The position numbers and the translations under genes are program-made. The notes beneath the pieces are model-generated. The model had not been told where the DNA came from and made no database searches. It saw only the letters and a program-made list of their open reading frames with translations. Shown here one piece after another: positions 1 to 8,436 of a DNA stretch of 64,000 nucleotides; positions within the stretch are counted from its first letter, which is position 1; every line of letters starts with the position of its first letter. The stretch is taken from contig NZ_JNJB01000004.1 in the NCBI RefSeq assembly GCF_000701505.1, forward strand, positions 1-64,000, given 5' to 3'. This DNA is from Dyadobacter crusticola DSM 16708. GTDB taxonomy: Bacteria; Bacteroidota; Bacteroidia; Cytophagales; Spirosomataceae.

Positions 1-1
1 C

Positions 2-535
2 TCCCCGCTACCAGTGACATTGGTAAGCTTCGATGCAAAAGCAGTTGAGAAAGTTGCAGTACTGACCTGGAAGACGACGGCTGAATCAAACAGTGACCGT
101 TTCGAAATCCAGCGTAGCCTTTCTGGTAAGCAATGGGAAACAATCGGTTCGGTGGTGGCGCAAGGCGAAAGCGCTAGTGCGGTTGAGTACACCTTCAAGG
201 ATGTAAATCCAGCTGGCGGCAACAACTACTACCGTCTGAAAATGATCGATAAAGATCTGACGTTCTCCTATAGCGGCATCCGGTCTGCTTACCTGGAACC
301 AGGTCTTGTTCTGGCCACCTACCCTAATCCGGTTAGTGACAGGCTTATGGTACGCAACTTCGATCAGGTCAAGCAGCTCGTTATGTATAATAAATCAGGC
401 GTAAAAATCCATCAGAGCCAGAAAGTGTCAGCCGAAGGCATCGACGTCACAAAGCTCCAGCAAGGAATTTACACGATTACCCTGATCCTGTTTGACGGCA
501 CTATCAGCACACACAAAGTAGCCGTTACCAGGTAA
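2..535 (+). CDS. Secreted protein, C-terminal part with type IX secretion sorting domain (partial)
   Basis: The reading frame is open from base 2, so the gene begins left of the window; the GTG at 14 is internal, not a start. Just inside the edge lies the PLPVTLVSFDA-type segment that in Bacteroidota commonly precedes a fibronectin-like strand region and the C-terminal sorting domain. The last ~75 residues (YPNPVSDRLMV..., ending in KVAVTR) fit a type A sorting domain, which would direct export by the type IX system and cell-surface attachment or release. The catalytic or binding part is outside the window, so the function is unknown. A strong terminator follows the stop codon. Confidence 0.85.
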   Translation, partial: SPLPVTLVSFDAKAVEKVAVLTWKTTAESNSDRFEIQRSLSGKQWETIGSVVAQGESASAVEYTFKDVNPAGGNNYYRLKMIDKDLTFSYSGIRSAYLEPGLVLATYPNPVSDRLMVRNFDQVKQLVMYNKSGVKIHQSQKVSAEGIDVTKLQQGIYTITLILFDGTISTHKVAVTR

Positions 536-543
536 CGTTTACC

Positions 544-578
544 AGTCCGGCAGGGAAATTCTCTGCCGGACTATTTTT
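544..578 (+). terminator. Rho-independent terminator
   Basis: A perfect 10-bp stem (AGTCCGGCAG at 544-553, CTGCCGGACT at 563-572) is followed by ATTTTTAT. It ends the transcript of the secreted protein. Confidence 0.85.
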
Positions 579-641
579 ATCACTTAATGCATACATTGAT
601 CATGGCTGAACAGCCAACCGGTTGCGAGAGATCGGGCTTAA

Positions 642-902
642 ATGAATTTTCATTTTCTTCTAAGCATAGGCACTCCAGTAATCTCAGGTATGATATCTAT
701 CCACTTCAAAAAGAAGCCCGGTACTGAGCAAAACTATCATGGCTTTATTGCTTCTGCGGCGGAACTGGTACGTTTTCTTGAGTCAGCAGACGGATTTGTG
801 ATCTTACTGACAGATGGAAAAATTGTACATCACAGACCAGATAATGCAACCCACTTTCGGCGATGGCTCAAAAGCCACCATATCAAAGAGCTAAGCCGAT
901 GA
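642..902 (+). CDS. Small hypothetical protein (86 aa)
   Basis: I do not recognise this protein. It is a short basic protein with a hydrophobic N-terminus and a C-terminal His/Arg-rich stretch (VHHRPDNATHFRRWLKSHH). There is no clear lipobox or catalytic motif. An internal ATG at 690 would give 70 aa and could be the true start, since there is no ribosome-binding site to decide. It stands alone between a terminator and a receiver-domain gene. It could be a genuine orphan or a spurious frame; the biased composition of the C-terminal half mildly favours real. Confidence 0.4.
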   Translation: MNFHFLLSIGTPVISGMISIHFKKKPGTEQNYHGFIASAAELVRFLESADGFVILLTDGKIVHHRPDNATHFRRWLKSHHIKELSR

Positions 903-983
903 CAGCGACGAAAGATATTTCCGTCACCCTGGCACATTGTCCTGATTCACTGACGACATAATCTTAACTTTAATAATCATGTG

Positions 984-1355
984 ATGAACATACTATTTAT
1001 CGATTCACAAACTTTACTAAGGATCGGTATGCGGTTTCTTATGTCGGAAGTATCGACCGACTACTTTTTGCACGAAGCTGCTAACCCTGAGGACGCTGCG
1101 GCGATTTTATCTACAAACAAGCTGGACTTGGTAATTACAGACATCGGTGCAGACTCTGACACATACAAACAGCAAATGCAGTTGCTTCGCAAAACTCAGC
1201 CAAATCTACCCATACTTATCTATTCGACCTTCCCGAAAGACGTTTATGCAGACGCCATCCTGCAGGCAGGAGCCAATGCATATATTAGCAAGCAGTCTAA
1301 ACCGCAGGAGCTTGCAGCCGCGATCTCCACGGTAATTGCAACAACTAAGTACTAA
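984..1355 (+). CDS. Stand-alone response-regulator receiver domain
   Basis: A 123-residue receiver with no output domain. The start is placed on the ATG at 984 (MNILFID); a GTG at 981 would add one residue. Visible elements are the acidic start of the fold (FIDSQTLLRIG), the phosphoacceptor Asp in LVITDIG, the Ser/Thr position in IYSTFPK and the conserved Lys in YISKQ. The sequence resembles the receiver half of NarL/FixJ-type regulators more than CheY. No kinase gene is adjacent, so the partner is unknown; it may act by protein-protein contact or as a phosphate sink. Confidence 0.8.
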   Translation: MNILFIDSQTLLRIGMRFLMSEVSTDYFLHEAANPEDAAAILSTNKLDLVITDIGADSDTYKQQMQLLRKTQPNLPILIYSTFPKDVYADAILQAGANAYISKQSKPQELAAAISTVIATTKY

Positions 1356-1554
1356 GCACAGCAAATAGGCACATTCATTTGGATCTAAGGGTCGTCGTTA
1401 ATTTCATTCTAAATGTTCAACGCGGCATAAGTCATCTGCAAGAGCGTAAGCTACTTTCAAGTTTTTGCCTTATTTTTGACTCACAATACAGGAAATGGTG
1501 TCTTCCTGCTGAAACCGCCCTTTACACGGCTGATGGCGCCTATTAGGATCAAAT

Positions 1555-1562
1555 TATATTTG
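1555..1562 (+). promoter_or_regulatory. Candidate -7 promoter element for the ClC gene
   Basis: TATATTTG matches the Bacteroidota sigma-ABfr-type -7 consensus TAnnTTTG and lies 22 bp before the ATG at 1585. No convincing -33 TTG is seen at the usual distance. Confidence 0.4.
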
Positions 1563-1584
1563 TTCAACTAGTAGGTATATATAC

Positions 1585-2913
1585 ATGTCAGTTTCTCGTT
1601 TGCGTCTCCCTAAAAATCTTGCCTTTCTTTTCTGGAAGTTCCCGGTTCTTTTCTTTACGATCAAATGGCTGATCTTATCGGCGTTGGTCGGGCTGTTGGT
1701 TGGCTCTGCTTCTGCCTTCTTTTTGGTTTCGCTGGATTGGGCTACCAGGTTCAGGGAAACCCATCTCTGGATTATTACATTGCTGCCGGTGGCCGGCTTT
1801 CTGATTGGATGCATGTACCACTATTTTGGAAAAAAAGTGGAAGCAGGAAATAACCTGCTGCTGGAAAACATCAATCAGCCCACTAAGGTTATCCCGTTAA
1901 AAATGGCACCGTTTGTGCTGATTGGCACGATTGCGACCCATTTGTTTGGCGGATCGGCTGGCAGGGAAGGTACTGCACTGCAAATCGGCGGCTCAATCGC
2001 AGATCAATTCACCCGCCTTCTTGGCCTTCGTCCACGTGACAGAAAACTTATCCTGATCGCAGGAATAGCCGCGGGTTTCGGATCTGTATTCGGGACACCG
2101 CTTGCCGGCGGCATTTTCGCCATTGAAGTATTCCTGATTGGCCGATTACGGTACGACGCGCTGTTCCCCGCTTTTGCGTCGGCAATACTTGCAGATTTAA
2201 CCACCAGAGCCTGGCAGGTTGGTCATACACACTATTACATTCCATTCGTCCCGGAGCTTTCGGCGCTCCACGTTCTTTATGCGGCCGTGGCGGGGGCTGT
2301 TTTCGGCGCAGGTTCGCTTTTGTTTACTTACCTGACCCATGCCATTGGGGGTCTGTTCAAAAGCAAGGTTGCATTCCCTCCTTTCAGGCCGCTGATCGGC
2401 GGGTTCATTGTGGCGCTTGCAGTACTGGGACTTGGTACCACCCGTTACATCGGGCTAGGTATTCCTGTCATTTTAGAATCCTTCACCACACAGCTGCCCC
2501 CCTACGATTTTGCATTAAAAATAATCTTTACTGCGGTGACACTGGGAGCTGCTTTCAAAGGCGGCGAGGTTACCCCTTTGTTTTTCATCGGAGCCACTTT
2601 GGGCAGTGCACTCTCCCTTTTTATTCCCCTGCCAACCGGCCTGCTGGCCGGAATGGGTTTTGTCGCTGTGTTTGCCGGAGCTGCGAACACGCCACTTGCC
2701 TGCATCCTGATGGCCATTGAACTCTTCGGTGCTGAATGTGGGGTATATGTAGCGATTGCCTGTATTATCGCGTACTTCTTTTCGGGACACCGGGGAATTT
2801 ACGGTTCCCAGCGGATCGAGCAGCCCAAGCACCTTGTTTACGGCCGCCAAGCCGGACAGATGCTCTCGGGATTAAACTCGAATGCAAAAAAGGCTGCTCA
2901 TGAAAAACGCTGA
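1585..2913 (+). CDS. ClC-family chloride channel or H+/Cl- antiporter
   Basis: A polytopic membrane protein of 442 residues, the usual length for a bacterial ClC without CBS domains. Family signatures appear in order: GREGTALQIGG around residue 127 (the GxEGP-like loop with the gating Glu), a GFGSVFGTPLAGGIFAIEV stretch around residue 165, and FKGGEVTPLFFIG around residue 325. The Glu in GREGT suggests gating or proton coupling is intact. It moves chloride (possibly fluoride or other anions) across the inner membrane. It is monocistronic, with a promoter-like element just upstream. The Thr in GREGT replaces the Pro of the classical GREGP, a common variant. Confidence 0.9.
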   Translation: MSVSRLRLPKNLAFLFWKFPVLFFTIKWLILSALVGLLVGSASAFFLVSLDWATRFRETHLWIITLLPVAGFLIGCMYHYFGKKVEAGNNLLLENINQPTKVIPLKMAPFVLIGTIATHLFGGSAGREGTALQIGGSIADQFTRLLGLRPRDRKLILIAGIAAGFGSVFGTPLAGGIFAIEVFLIGRLRYDALFPAFASAILADLTTRAWQVGHTHYYIPFVPELSALHVLYAAVAGAVFGAGSLLFTYLTHAIGGLFKSKVAFPPFRPLIGGFIVALAVLGLGTTRYIGLGIPVILESFTTQLPPYDFALKIIFTAVTLGAAFKGGEVTPLFFIGATLGSALSLFIPLPTGLLAGMGFVAVFAGAANTPLACILMAIELFGAECGVYVAIACIIAYFFSGHRGIYGSQRIEQPKHLVYGRQAGQMLSGLNSNAKKAAHEKR

Positions 2914-3022
2914 AATAGCTGTCTCCGCTTTTACACTTTCTTTTTGGGACAGAGATTAATAAGCTTTCCTTAGATTATCGGCAAATGCATCAGGAAGCAA
3001 GCTGAGCGATGCTTTTCAACAA

Positions 3023-4057
3023 TTACCTGGAAAACGTGTGCTGTTGTTTAAGTGCAAAATTGACCATCAGAATCAATACGGGCACTTCGATCAGCGGACC
3101 GATCACCGCTGCGAATGCCGCGCCAGAGTCAATCCCGAATACGGCGATAGCGACCGCAATCCCGAGCTCAAAGTTGTTACCTGCGGCAGTGAATGCCAGG
3201 GAAGTTGATTTTGCATAATCCGCTCCTGCACGTTTTGACAAGTAGAAAGCCGAGAAAAACATGATAGCAAAATAGATCGTCAGCGGCAATGCAATGCGCA
3301 GGACGTCAAAGGGGATGCTCACAATCAGCTGCCCTTTCAAGCTGAACATGACCACAATCGTAAACAGCAAAGCCACCAAAGTGATCGGGCTAATGGCCGG
3401 AAGGAATTTGTTCTCGTACCATTCTTTACTAAACAACCTGCTTAATACCACTCTGGAAATAATACCAGCCATGAATGGGATACCCAGATAGATAAAAACG
3501 CTTTGAGCGACCTGGCCGATGGTAATATTTACCTGATATCCCTTCAATCCGAAAAGCGGCGGTAAAACGGTCACAAACACGTAGGCATATACCGAATAAA
3601 ACAAGACCTGAAAAATGCTGTTGAATGCAACAAGTCCTGCCGCATAAAGACGGTCACCCTGAGCCAGATCATTCCAGACGATGACCATCGCAATGCAGCG
3701 GGCAATGCCGATCATGATTAGGCCGGTCATATATTCTGGCTTATCCGGCAAAAAGATTACCGCCAGGCCAAACATCAGCAGCGGGCCTATGATCCAGTTT
3801 TGAAGCAGGGAGAGCCCCAGGATTTTGGTGTTGTTAAACACCTTCGGCAGCTCTGCATAACGCACCTTGGCCAAAGGCGGGTACATCATCAGCACTAAAC
3901 CAATAGCTAATGGAACATTCGTTGACCCAGAATTAAACTGATTGATAAATTCAGGCGCCCCGGGTAAAAAGTAGCCGATTGACACACCGATCAGCATGGC
4001 CAGAAAGATCCACAAGGTCAGGTAGCGGTCTAAAAAAGAAAGACGGGGGTTATTCAT
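3023..4057 (-). CDS. acr3: Arsenite efflux transporter, ACR3 family
   Basis: A 344-residue integral membrane protein with about ten hydrophobic segments. The conserved [16 protein letters not shown] segment contains the essential Cys (Cys121 from the chosen start) of ACR3 carriers, which expel As(III) through the inner membrane. I chose the ATG at 4057 ([13 protein letters not shown]); an upstream ATG at 4108 lies inside the preceding gene. The start overlaps the arsN2 stop in an ATGA arrangement (4054-4057), implying translational coupling. It is the last gene of the minus-strand ars operon. Confidence 0.93.
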   Translation of the reverse strand: MNNPRLSFLDRYLTLWIFLAMLIGVSIGYFLPGAPEFINQFNSGSTNVPLAIGLVLMMYPPLAKVRYAELPKVFNNTKILGLSLLQNWIIGPLLMFGLAVIFLPDKPEYMTGLIMIGIARCIAMVIVWNDLAQGDRLYAAGLVAFNSIFQVLFYSVYAYVFVTVLPPLFGLKGYQVNITIGQVAQSVFIYLGIPFMAGIISRVVLSRLFSKEWYENKFLPAISPITLVALLFTIVVMFSLKGQLIVSIPFDVLRIALPLTIYFAIMFFSAFYLSKRAGADYAKSTSLAFTAAGNNFELGIAVAIAVFGIDSGAAFAAVIGPLIEVPVLILMVNFALKQQHTFSR

Positions 4058-4503
4058 GTGGTTTGATGCTTTAAATTCCTTTTCATGACAACAGCTGATG
4101 AAGGGCAAAGGCCGCTAAACTGCCTGGTTTGCTGAATTGCTTCCGGAACCTGCTCGCGGTCCACGGCCGTAAAGCTGTACCTGTCGAAGTAACGATCCGC
4201 TGTGGTTGTGATCAGATAAACTGCCTGTAGTTCCTGCTGGTCAGCACCAGCCAGAAGCTGCGCGACCATCCGGTCGGCGATACCTTTGCCTTGATGAGCA
4301 GGACTGATAGCCACCGAACGCAGCAAGCCTATTGATCCAAAAAGTTCAAGACCAGCCACACCAACAAGTGCTCCGCCTTCCTTAGCTAATAGAAAATTCG
4401 GCAGCCCTTTAGGCAGATCTTCGGTAAGAAGGCCTACTTCTTTAAGCAAGCTGACCACTGACTCCTTTTCTGCCGGCTTTGCATTTTCAATTTGTAGTGT
4501 CAC
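4054..4503 (-). CDS. arsN2: GNAT acetyltransferase of the ArsN2 type
   Basis: A 149-residue GNAT-fold protein. The acetyl-CoA loop is visible as [18 protein letters not shown] (the Q/RxxGxG/A motif), followed by [13 protein letters not shown] and the C-terminal [12 protein letters not shown] segment that I associate with arsenic-island acetyltransferases. Related ArsN enzymes acetylate organoarsenicals or arsenic-linked metabolites; the exact substrate here is inferred. The start is placed on GTG 4503, because the frame continues upstream only as an antisense-like extension through the DUF6428 gene. The gap to that gene is 16 bp, and the stop overlaps the acr3 start. Confidence 0.8.
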   Translation of the reverse strand: MTLQIENAKPAEKESVVSLLKEVGLLTEDLPKGLPNFLLAKEGGALVGVAGLELFGSIGLLRSVAISPAHQGKGIADRMVAQLLAGADQQELQAVYLITTTADRYFDRYSFTAVDREQVPEAIQQTRQFSGLCPSSAVVMKRNLKHQTT

Positions 4504-4519
4504 CGTGTTTCTTGTTTGA

Positions 4520-5101
4520 CTAGCAGCATCCAGAACCAGGCTGGCAGCTGCTTCCGTCCGAGGTAACCAATTCCAGTTCTTGTTTAGCAGGTGCAGGCGC
4601 GCAACATGAAGCTTCTGCTGATGTTGTACCGCAGCTTTGGTTGCGGGTGAGCGCCTTGCACTGGGTGAAATCCGGAACAAGGTTGACCGTGAACGCTTCC
4701 CCATCAGCAACAAACTCACCTGGGTACATTTGCCGTGTAGCAAACTTCGAATTGCCGAATTCAATTTTAACGGTAGCATTCGGGTTCAAAGGCAGGGTAT
4801 TCTCAACCAGGTTCACAATTTTCAGCGCCTTATCTACCTTCATGGACCGGTCAACTTCTTTCATTGAAGGCTCCCAGAGCTGCACAATTACTTCTGTCCA
4901 GCTGTTCATTTGCCCGCCGCAATCCACAGATACAATCGGCGCTTGCTTGATTTCGGTAATGTGGTAAGAGCTATCAACAAACTTACCTTCTTCATATTGG
5001 AATTGAAGGTGTAAATCTGGATTTTGTTCGAGAGTGTTTTTGAAATCACCCCATGTCATCGGACCGCGGGTCACCGGATTTAATTGGCTTATGGTCTCCA
5101 T
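4520..5101 (-). CDS. DUF6428 family protein with Cys-rich tail, arsenic operon
   Basis: A 193-residue protein. Residues ~12-140 form a domain I assign to the DUF6428 group found in ars operons (MTWGDFKNTLEQNPDL near the start, SVDCGGQMNSWTE in the middle). The last ~40 residues carry six cysteines, including the pairs EASCCAPAP and GSGCC at the very end. The biochemical role is unknown. The tail suggests binding of thiophilic As(III), as chaperone, sensor or scavenger; that is inference. An ArsR-box-like motif lies directly upstream (5112-5133), so it may also be started separately from arsR. Confidence 0.75.
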   Translation of the reverse strand: METISQLNPVTRGPMTWGDFKNTLEQNPDLHLQFQYEEGKFVDSSYHITEIKQAPIVSVDCGGQMNSWTEVIVQLWEPSMKEVDRSMKVDKALKIVNLVENTLPLNPNATVKIEFGNSKFATRQMYPGEFVADGEAFTVNLVPDFTQCKALTRNQSCGTTSAEASCCAPAPAKQELELVTSDGSSCQPGSGCC

Positions 5102-5111
5102 TGTTTAAATG

Positions 5112-5133
5112 TAATATTACGATTGATATAATC
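5112..5133. promoter_or_regulatory. ArsR operator-like site upstream of the DUF6428 gene
   Basis: AATATTACGATT (5113-5124) is identical to a 12-mer at 5514-5525 between arsR and the phosphatase-like gene. It is followed by a small inverted repeat, GATT-gatat-AATC (5121-5133). Position and recurrence suggest an ArsR binding site inside the operon. Confidence 0.5.
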
Positions 5134-5148
5134 AAAAAAATACCCTGC

Positions 5149-5481
5149 CTAGTTACAGCAGGATGTGGTGGGTATAAATGTATCCAGCAGGGCCCCAAAT
5201 GCCTCCCGGGCTTCTGACCACACTACCGGGTTAATGCAATAGCAGACCCGCGGCGGATTGATCTCACCTTGTATGATCCCGATGCGTTTCAGTTCTTTCA
5301 GGTGTTGGGAGACCGTGGCCTGTGCAAGTTCCAGCTCGTCGACCAGGTCTCCACAGATACAAGACTTTCGGGCGATCAGCAATTGCAGGATTGCAACCCT
5401 GGCCGGGTGCGAGAATGCCTTGGCCAGATCCGCGATCCGGTTTTGCTGCGCAGTGAATATTTCGGTTTTAGTAACTCCCAT
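5149..5481 (-). CDS. arsR: ArsR/SmtB-family arsenic-responsive repressor
   Basis: A 110-residue winged-helix regulator of normal family length. The sensing helix contains SCICGDLVDEL (a CxC motif equivalent to the ELCVCDL of ArsR), followed by the recognition helix QATVSQHLKELKRIGII. Further thiols occur in VCYCIN and in the C-terminal TTSCCN. It should repress the ars genes until As(III) or Sb(III) binds. It is the first gene of the minus-strand operon and is divergent from the phosphatase-like gene. Repeated ATCGTA/TACGAT motifs surround the divergent promoters. Confidence 0.93.
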   Translation of the reverse strand: MGVTKTEIFTAQQNRIADLAKAFSHPARVAILQLLIARKSCICGDLVDELELAQATVSQHLKELKRIGIIQGEINPPRVCYCINPVVWSEAREAFGALLDTFIPTTSCCN

Positions 5482-5513
5482 GCTGCAAATATAACGGACA
5501 ATCTGCCAATTGC

Positions 5514-5565
5514 AATATTACGATTAATTATGTTTACAGTTCGAAATCTATCGTATCTTTACGAT
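5514..5565. promoter_or_regulatory. Divergent ars promoter and operator region
   Basis: A 12-mer AATATTACGATT at 5514-5525 repeats the one at 5113-5124. A perfect inverted repeat ATCGTA-tctt-TACGAT lies at 5550-5565. The second site contains TATCTTTA (5554-5561), a near-match to the -7 element TAnnTTTG for the rightward gene. A bound ArsR dimer would therefore occlude RNA polymerase directly. Confidence 0.6.
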
Positions 5566-5592
5566 GAATTACTGCTATTGGTTTTAGTTAAT

Positions 5593-6294
5593 ATGAACCT
5601 GATCACATTACTTATCATGACGATTTTTACTACCGCCGCAACTATGCTGTCCAACAATCCGGAGAATCACAATGCACTAAATCCCGAGCTTGCCGCCTAC
5701 ATCAACACGATTAAAGATGACTTCTCAACAATACCCGACGAGCGAAAAGAAGAGCTTGATAAGATTGTCGTATTCATTCAAAAACAGGTAAAAGCTGCTG
5801 AGCCAGTGCAGCTGACTTATATCTGTACCCACAATTCCCGGCGCAGCCATTTCGGGCAAATCTGGGCAGCTACGGCCGCTGCTTACTACAATATCCCGAA
5901 TGTGAAAACATTTTCAGGTGGCACAGAGACCAGCGCATTCAATGAAAGAGCGGTTGCTGCTTGCCAGCGGGCCGGTTTCGAGATTACCAAAACATCTGAT
6001 GGTGAAAACCCCGTTTATCATGTAAGCTATGCAAGCGGTACCGAGCCTCTGAAAGCATTCTCGAAGATATTTAGCGACAGCAGCAATCCCCAAAGTAATT
6101 TCTGCGCGATTATGACCTGTTCCCAGGCCGACGAAGCATGTCCTTTTGTAAAAGGCGCAGCAGCACGGGTGGCTGTCCCTTACGACGACCCTAAAGCATT
6201 TGATGGCACTTCGCAGGAAGCGGCTCAATACGACGAGCGTTGCAGGCAAATTGCAACCGAAACGCTGTACGTTTTTTCAAAAATCAATGTCTGA
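5593..6294 (+). CDS. Arsenate reductase / low-molecular-weight tyrosine phosphatase-like protein
   Basis: 233 residues from ATG 5593; ATG 5617 and ATG 5644 are plausible later starts, the last giving 216 aa, close to family length. The P-loop CTHNSRRS (Cys78 to Arg84, a CX5R signature) follows strand LTYI, as in low-molecular-weight phosphatases and thioredoxin-coupled arsenate reductases. A second thiol pair occurs in MTCSQADEACPF, where ArsC enzymes keep redox cysteines. Being divergent from arsR and sharing its operators, it probably reduces As(V) to As(III) for export by ACR3. The phosphatase reaction is the alternative. Confidence 0.85.
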   Translation: MNLITLLIMTIFTTAATMLSNNPENHNALNPELAAYINTIKDDFSTIPDERKEELDKIVVFIQKQVKAAEPVQLTYICTHNSRRSHFGQIWAATAAAYYNIPNVKTFSGGTETSAFNERAVAACQRAGFEITKTSDGENPVYHVSYASGTEPLKAFSKIFSDSSNPQSNFCAIMTCSQADEACPFVKGAAARVAVPYDDPKAFDGTSQEAAQYDERCRQIATETLYVFSKINV

Positions 6295-6358
6295 AATGCT
6301 GACGACGACTTCGCAGCCGGTCAGAAATCTGTGCTGGCGGTTGATTATAACCCAGCCG

Positions 6359-8185
6359 CTAGCCCTCAACATGATAGTCGAGACGTTTGATTTTCTCATG
6401 TTCTGTCGGGCAGAAAACAGCTAACTTATATTGACTGCCGGGTTTAAGGGTTTTACCAAAATCGTTATCCAGGTAAAATCCTTTTTTGAAGTATTCACCC
6501 CTGGTAACCATATTAATCCGGCCGTTTTTGGCCGGGTTGGCGACAAACAGATAAATGTTCGTATCGTTGTATACGACCAGATAAATGCCTTTAAAATAGT
6601 TCGAGCTGGATGGGTAATCGTCGGTGTGTATTGTAAGGCGTTTCCCGAATTTACCGTCGATAGTAGTATCTTCCGATATCCTGACGTTTTTCAAAAGAGC
6701 TGCCCGGTTCAGCGCGCTGTGAGAAAGCTCGTTAAAAACCGGATTGAATGCATAGACCGGTTCCAGACTATTTGCAATCGAATCGCTGAGCATTTTACTC
6801 GCACCCTCATAATACGCCGTGTGCCTGTAAATCAGCCACTGACCATTCGTGGTGTAGTTGAAAAGACCGGAGAGCAGATAAGATTTGTAGTTGGTAAGCT
6901 TATCATAATGATTGTAGTAGTTGAAGAGCAAGATCAGCAAACTAACTCCTCCAAACACCATCCCGACAACCTTTTTTCTATTAAAATGGATCAGGCATAA
7001 ACAGTAGACCATTATCCAGCATAGCATTGAATATATCTTATACCGGCTTGAAAGCGTGTTCATCGCCGCGCCAGAAGTCCTTGAGTAGGCCATGATCACG
7101 GCTGTCATGAGAATAAATGCGGCCATGCCCAGCCAGGCGATTTTCAGGTTTCTCATACCCGGGCGTTCGCCTCCCAGGGGTTGCTCCCGCAGAAAAATCA
7201 CACTTCCAGCGCAGATAGCCACAAACAGCAACAAGCCAAGCACTAAGCCGAGGCTATTCGAAGCGACGACAGGGGCATTAGAATTCTCGGTATAATCCAG
7301 GATTCCACCTACAAATCCAAACAGATTATAAGCCAGGTACTGCGGCTTTTTAAAGTGTTCGGCCACCCCGAAAGCATTGGTACTGCTATGCGCCTCAAAA
7401 TCCTGAAAGTAGAGAAATACAGCAGCAACTGCGGCAATTCCAAAAATGACAGCACTCTTAATCTTCCGTTGGTACAGCAGCACGGCGATGGCGGCAACGA
7501 AAGTGAACATACCGTTCCCAAAGGAAAAAGTGGCCAGCAATGCGGATAACATAGCCAGGATCATGCCGGTACGCCCGTGGTATACCAGCAGATAAATGGT
7601 CAACAACCCGAGAAACGCCACCGGCATGTACACCGTGCTTGCTCCGGCCCACAAATTGGCTTCGTAAGTTACAGGACTGAATAGCGTCAGAACAACCGGG
7701 ATTAAATAGTAAAGGGAAACATTTGCTTTCTTAATCAATTTCCAGAAAAGCACTGTGAAGCCTACCAGGGTCGCATTGCCGATCAGGATAATGGTTACAA
7801 AGTTAACCTGACTTGTGAGCCAGTACGAAACCAGCGCTGCAAGCCGCGAATACACAATCCGGTGCTCGACCCATTGTCCGGTAAGCAGATGTAAGCGCTC
7901 TGAAAACGTAGACGCGTCCTGAAATTGTTGGGTAAAAAGTAAAAGGCAATACAGGTCATCGCCATTCGGCACATTAACCGAGTTACTAATCACTAGTGAA
8001 AGAAAAAACAGGATCAGCGCAACGCAGATACCCATCGGTATAATCGAATGCAGTTTCATCCAAAGAGGTGGTATTGTTGAAATCTTGCGAAAAGTAACAG
8101 AATCATTTTTAGCCATCGCTAAGTCAGGGGGATCACCCACGGGTGACGAAAAGTCGACTTTAGAAGTATGACGCTGAGATATCAT
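6359..8185 (-). CDS. Polytopic membrane protein, glycosyltransferase-like (unassigned)
   Basis: About 608 residues with roughly 11-12 hydrophobic helices between residues ~50 and ~460, then a soluble C-terminal domain of ~150 residues. After the first helix comes an acidic loop with a DD pair (VPNGDDLYCLL), an arrangement typical of GT-C membrane glycosyltransferases, where such a loop binds the lipid-linked sugar donor. I cannot assign a family with certainty. The start is uncertain: ATG 8116 (MAKNDSV) or a Met ~42 residues in would also work. It is not in an operon. Confidence 0.65.
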   Translation of the reverse strand: MISQRHTSKVDFSSPVGDPPDLAMAKNDSVTFRKISTIPPLWMKLHSIIPMGICVALILFFLSLVISNSVNVPNGDDLYCLLLFTQQFQDASTFSERLHLLTGQWVEHRIVYSRLAALVSYWLTSQVNFVTIILIGNATLVGFTVLFWKLIKKANVSLYYLIPVVLTLFSPVTYEANLWAGASTVYMPVAFLGLLTIYLLVYHGRTGMILAMLSALLATFSFGNGMFTFVAAIAVLLYQRKIKSAVIFGIAAVAAVFLYFQDFEAHSSTNAFGVAEHFKKPQYLAYNLFGFVGGILDYTENSNAPVVASNSLGLVLGLLLFVAICAGSVIFLREQPLGGERPGMRNLKIAWLGMAAFILMTAVIMAYSRTSGAAMNTLSSRYKIYSMLCWIMVYCLCLIHFNRKKVVGMVFGGVSLLILLFNYYNHYDKLTNYKSYLLSGLFNYTTNGQWLIYRHTAYYEGASKMLSDSIANSLEPVYAFNPVFNELSHSALNRAALLKNVRISEDTTIDGKFGKRLTIHTDDYPSSSNYFKGIYLVVYNDTNIYLFVANPAKNGRINMVTRGEYFKKGFYLDNDFGKTLKPGSQYKLAVFCPTEHEKIKRLDYHVEG

Positions 8186-8402
8186 TCGACCGTAAAACTA
8201 TTTACTGCGACTTTGATAACCTAGTTTTCCTTATATGAAATTACCGCTGCCGCTGTGACTTGTAACCAGTAAGATCGCTCCTTATCGCGCCAAAAGAGCG
8301 TAAATTTCGTTGTTCTGCGTATATAGGTGTACTAAAAGAGGTAAGCGGAGAGTGTACATTGTACAACTAATTTAATTTGACTAGTAGACATACTGCTATT
8401 TA

Positions 8403-8423
8403 AAAACCAATTATCTTGGTTTT
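8403..8423 (+). other. Short hairpin in the leader of the GAF/PAS gene
   Basis: AAAACCAA (8403-8410) and TTGGTTTT (8416-8423) form a perfect 8-bp stem with a 5-nt loop, ending 13 bp before the ATG. It could influence initiation, or be chance in AT-rich DNA. Confidence 0.3.
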
Positions 8424-8436
8424 ATTTAAGTAGATT

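Noticed and set aside
5269..5592. Extended N-terminus of the arsenate-reductase-like protein
   Set aside because: The extension reads antisense through arsR and its operators; family length fits starts at 5593-5644.
6431..7000. Plus-strand 189-aa frame opposite the polytopic membrane protein
   Set aside because: Antisense to a well-supported membrane protein; sequence has no recognisable domain.
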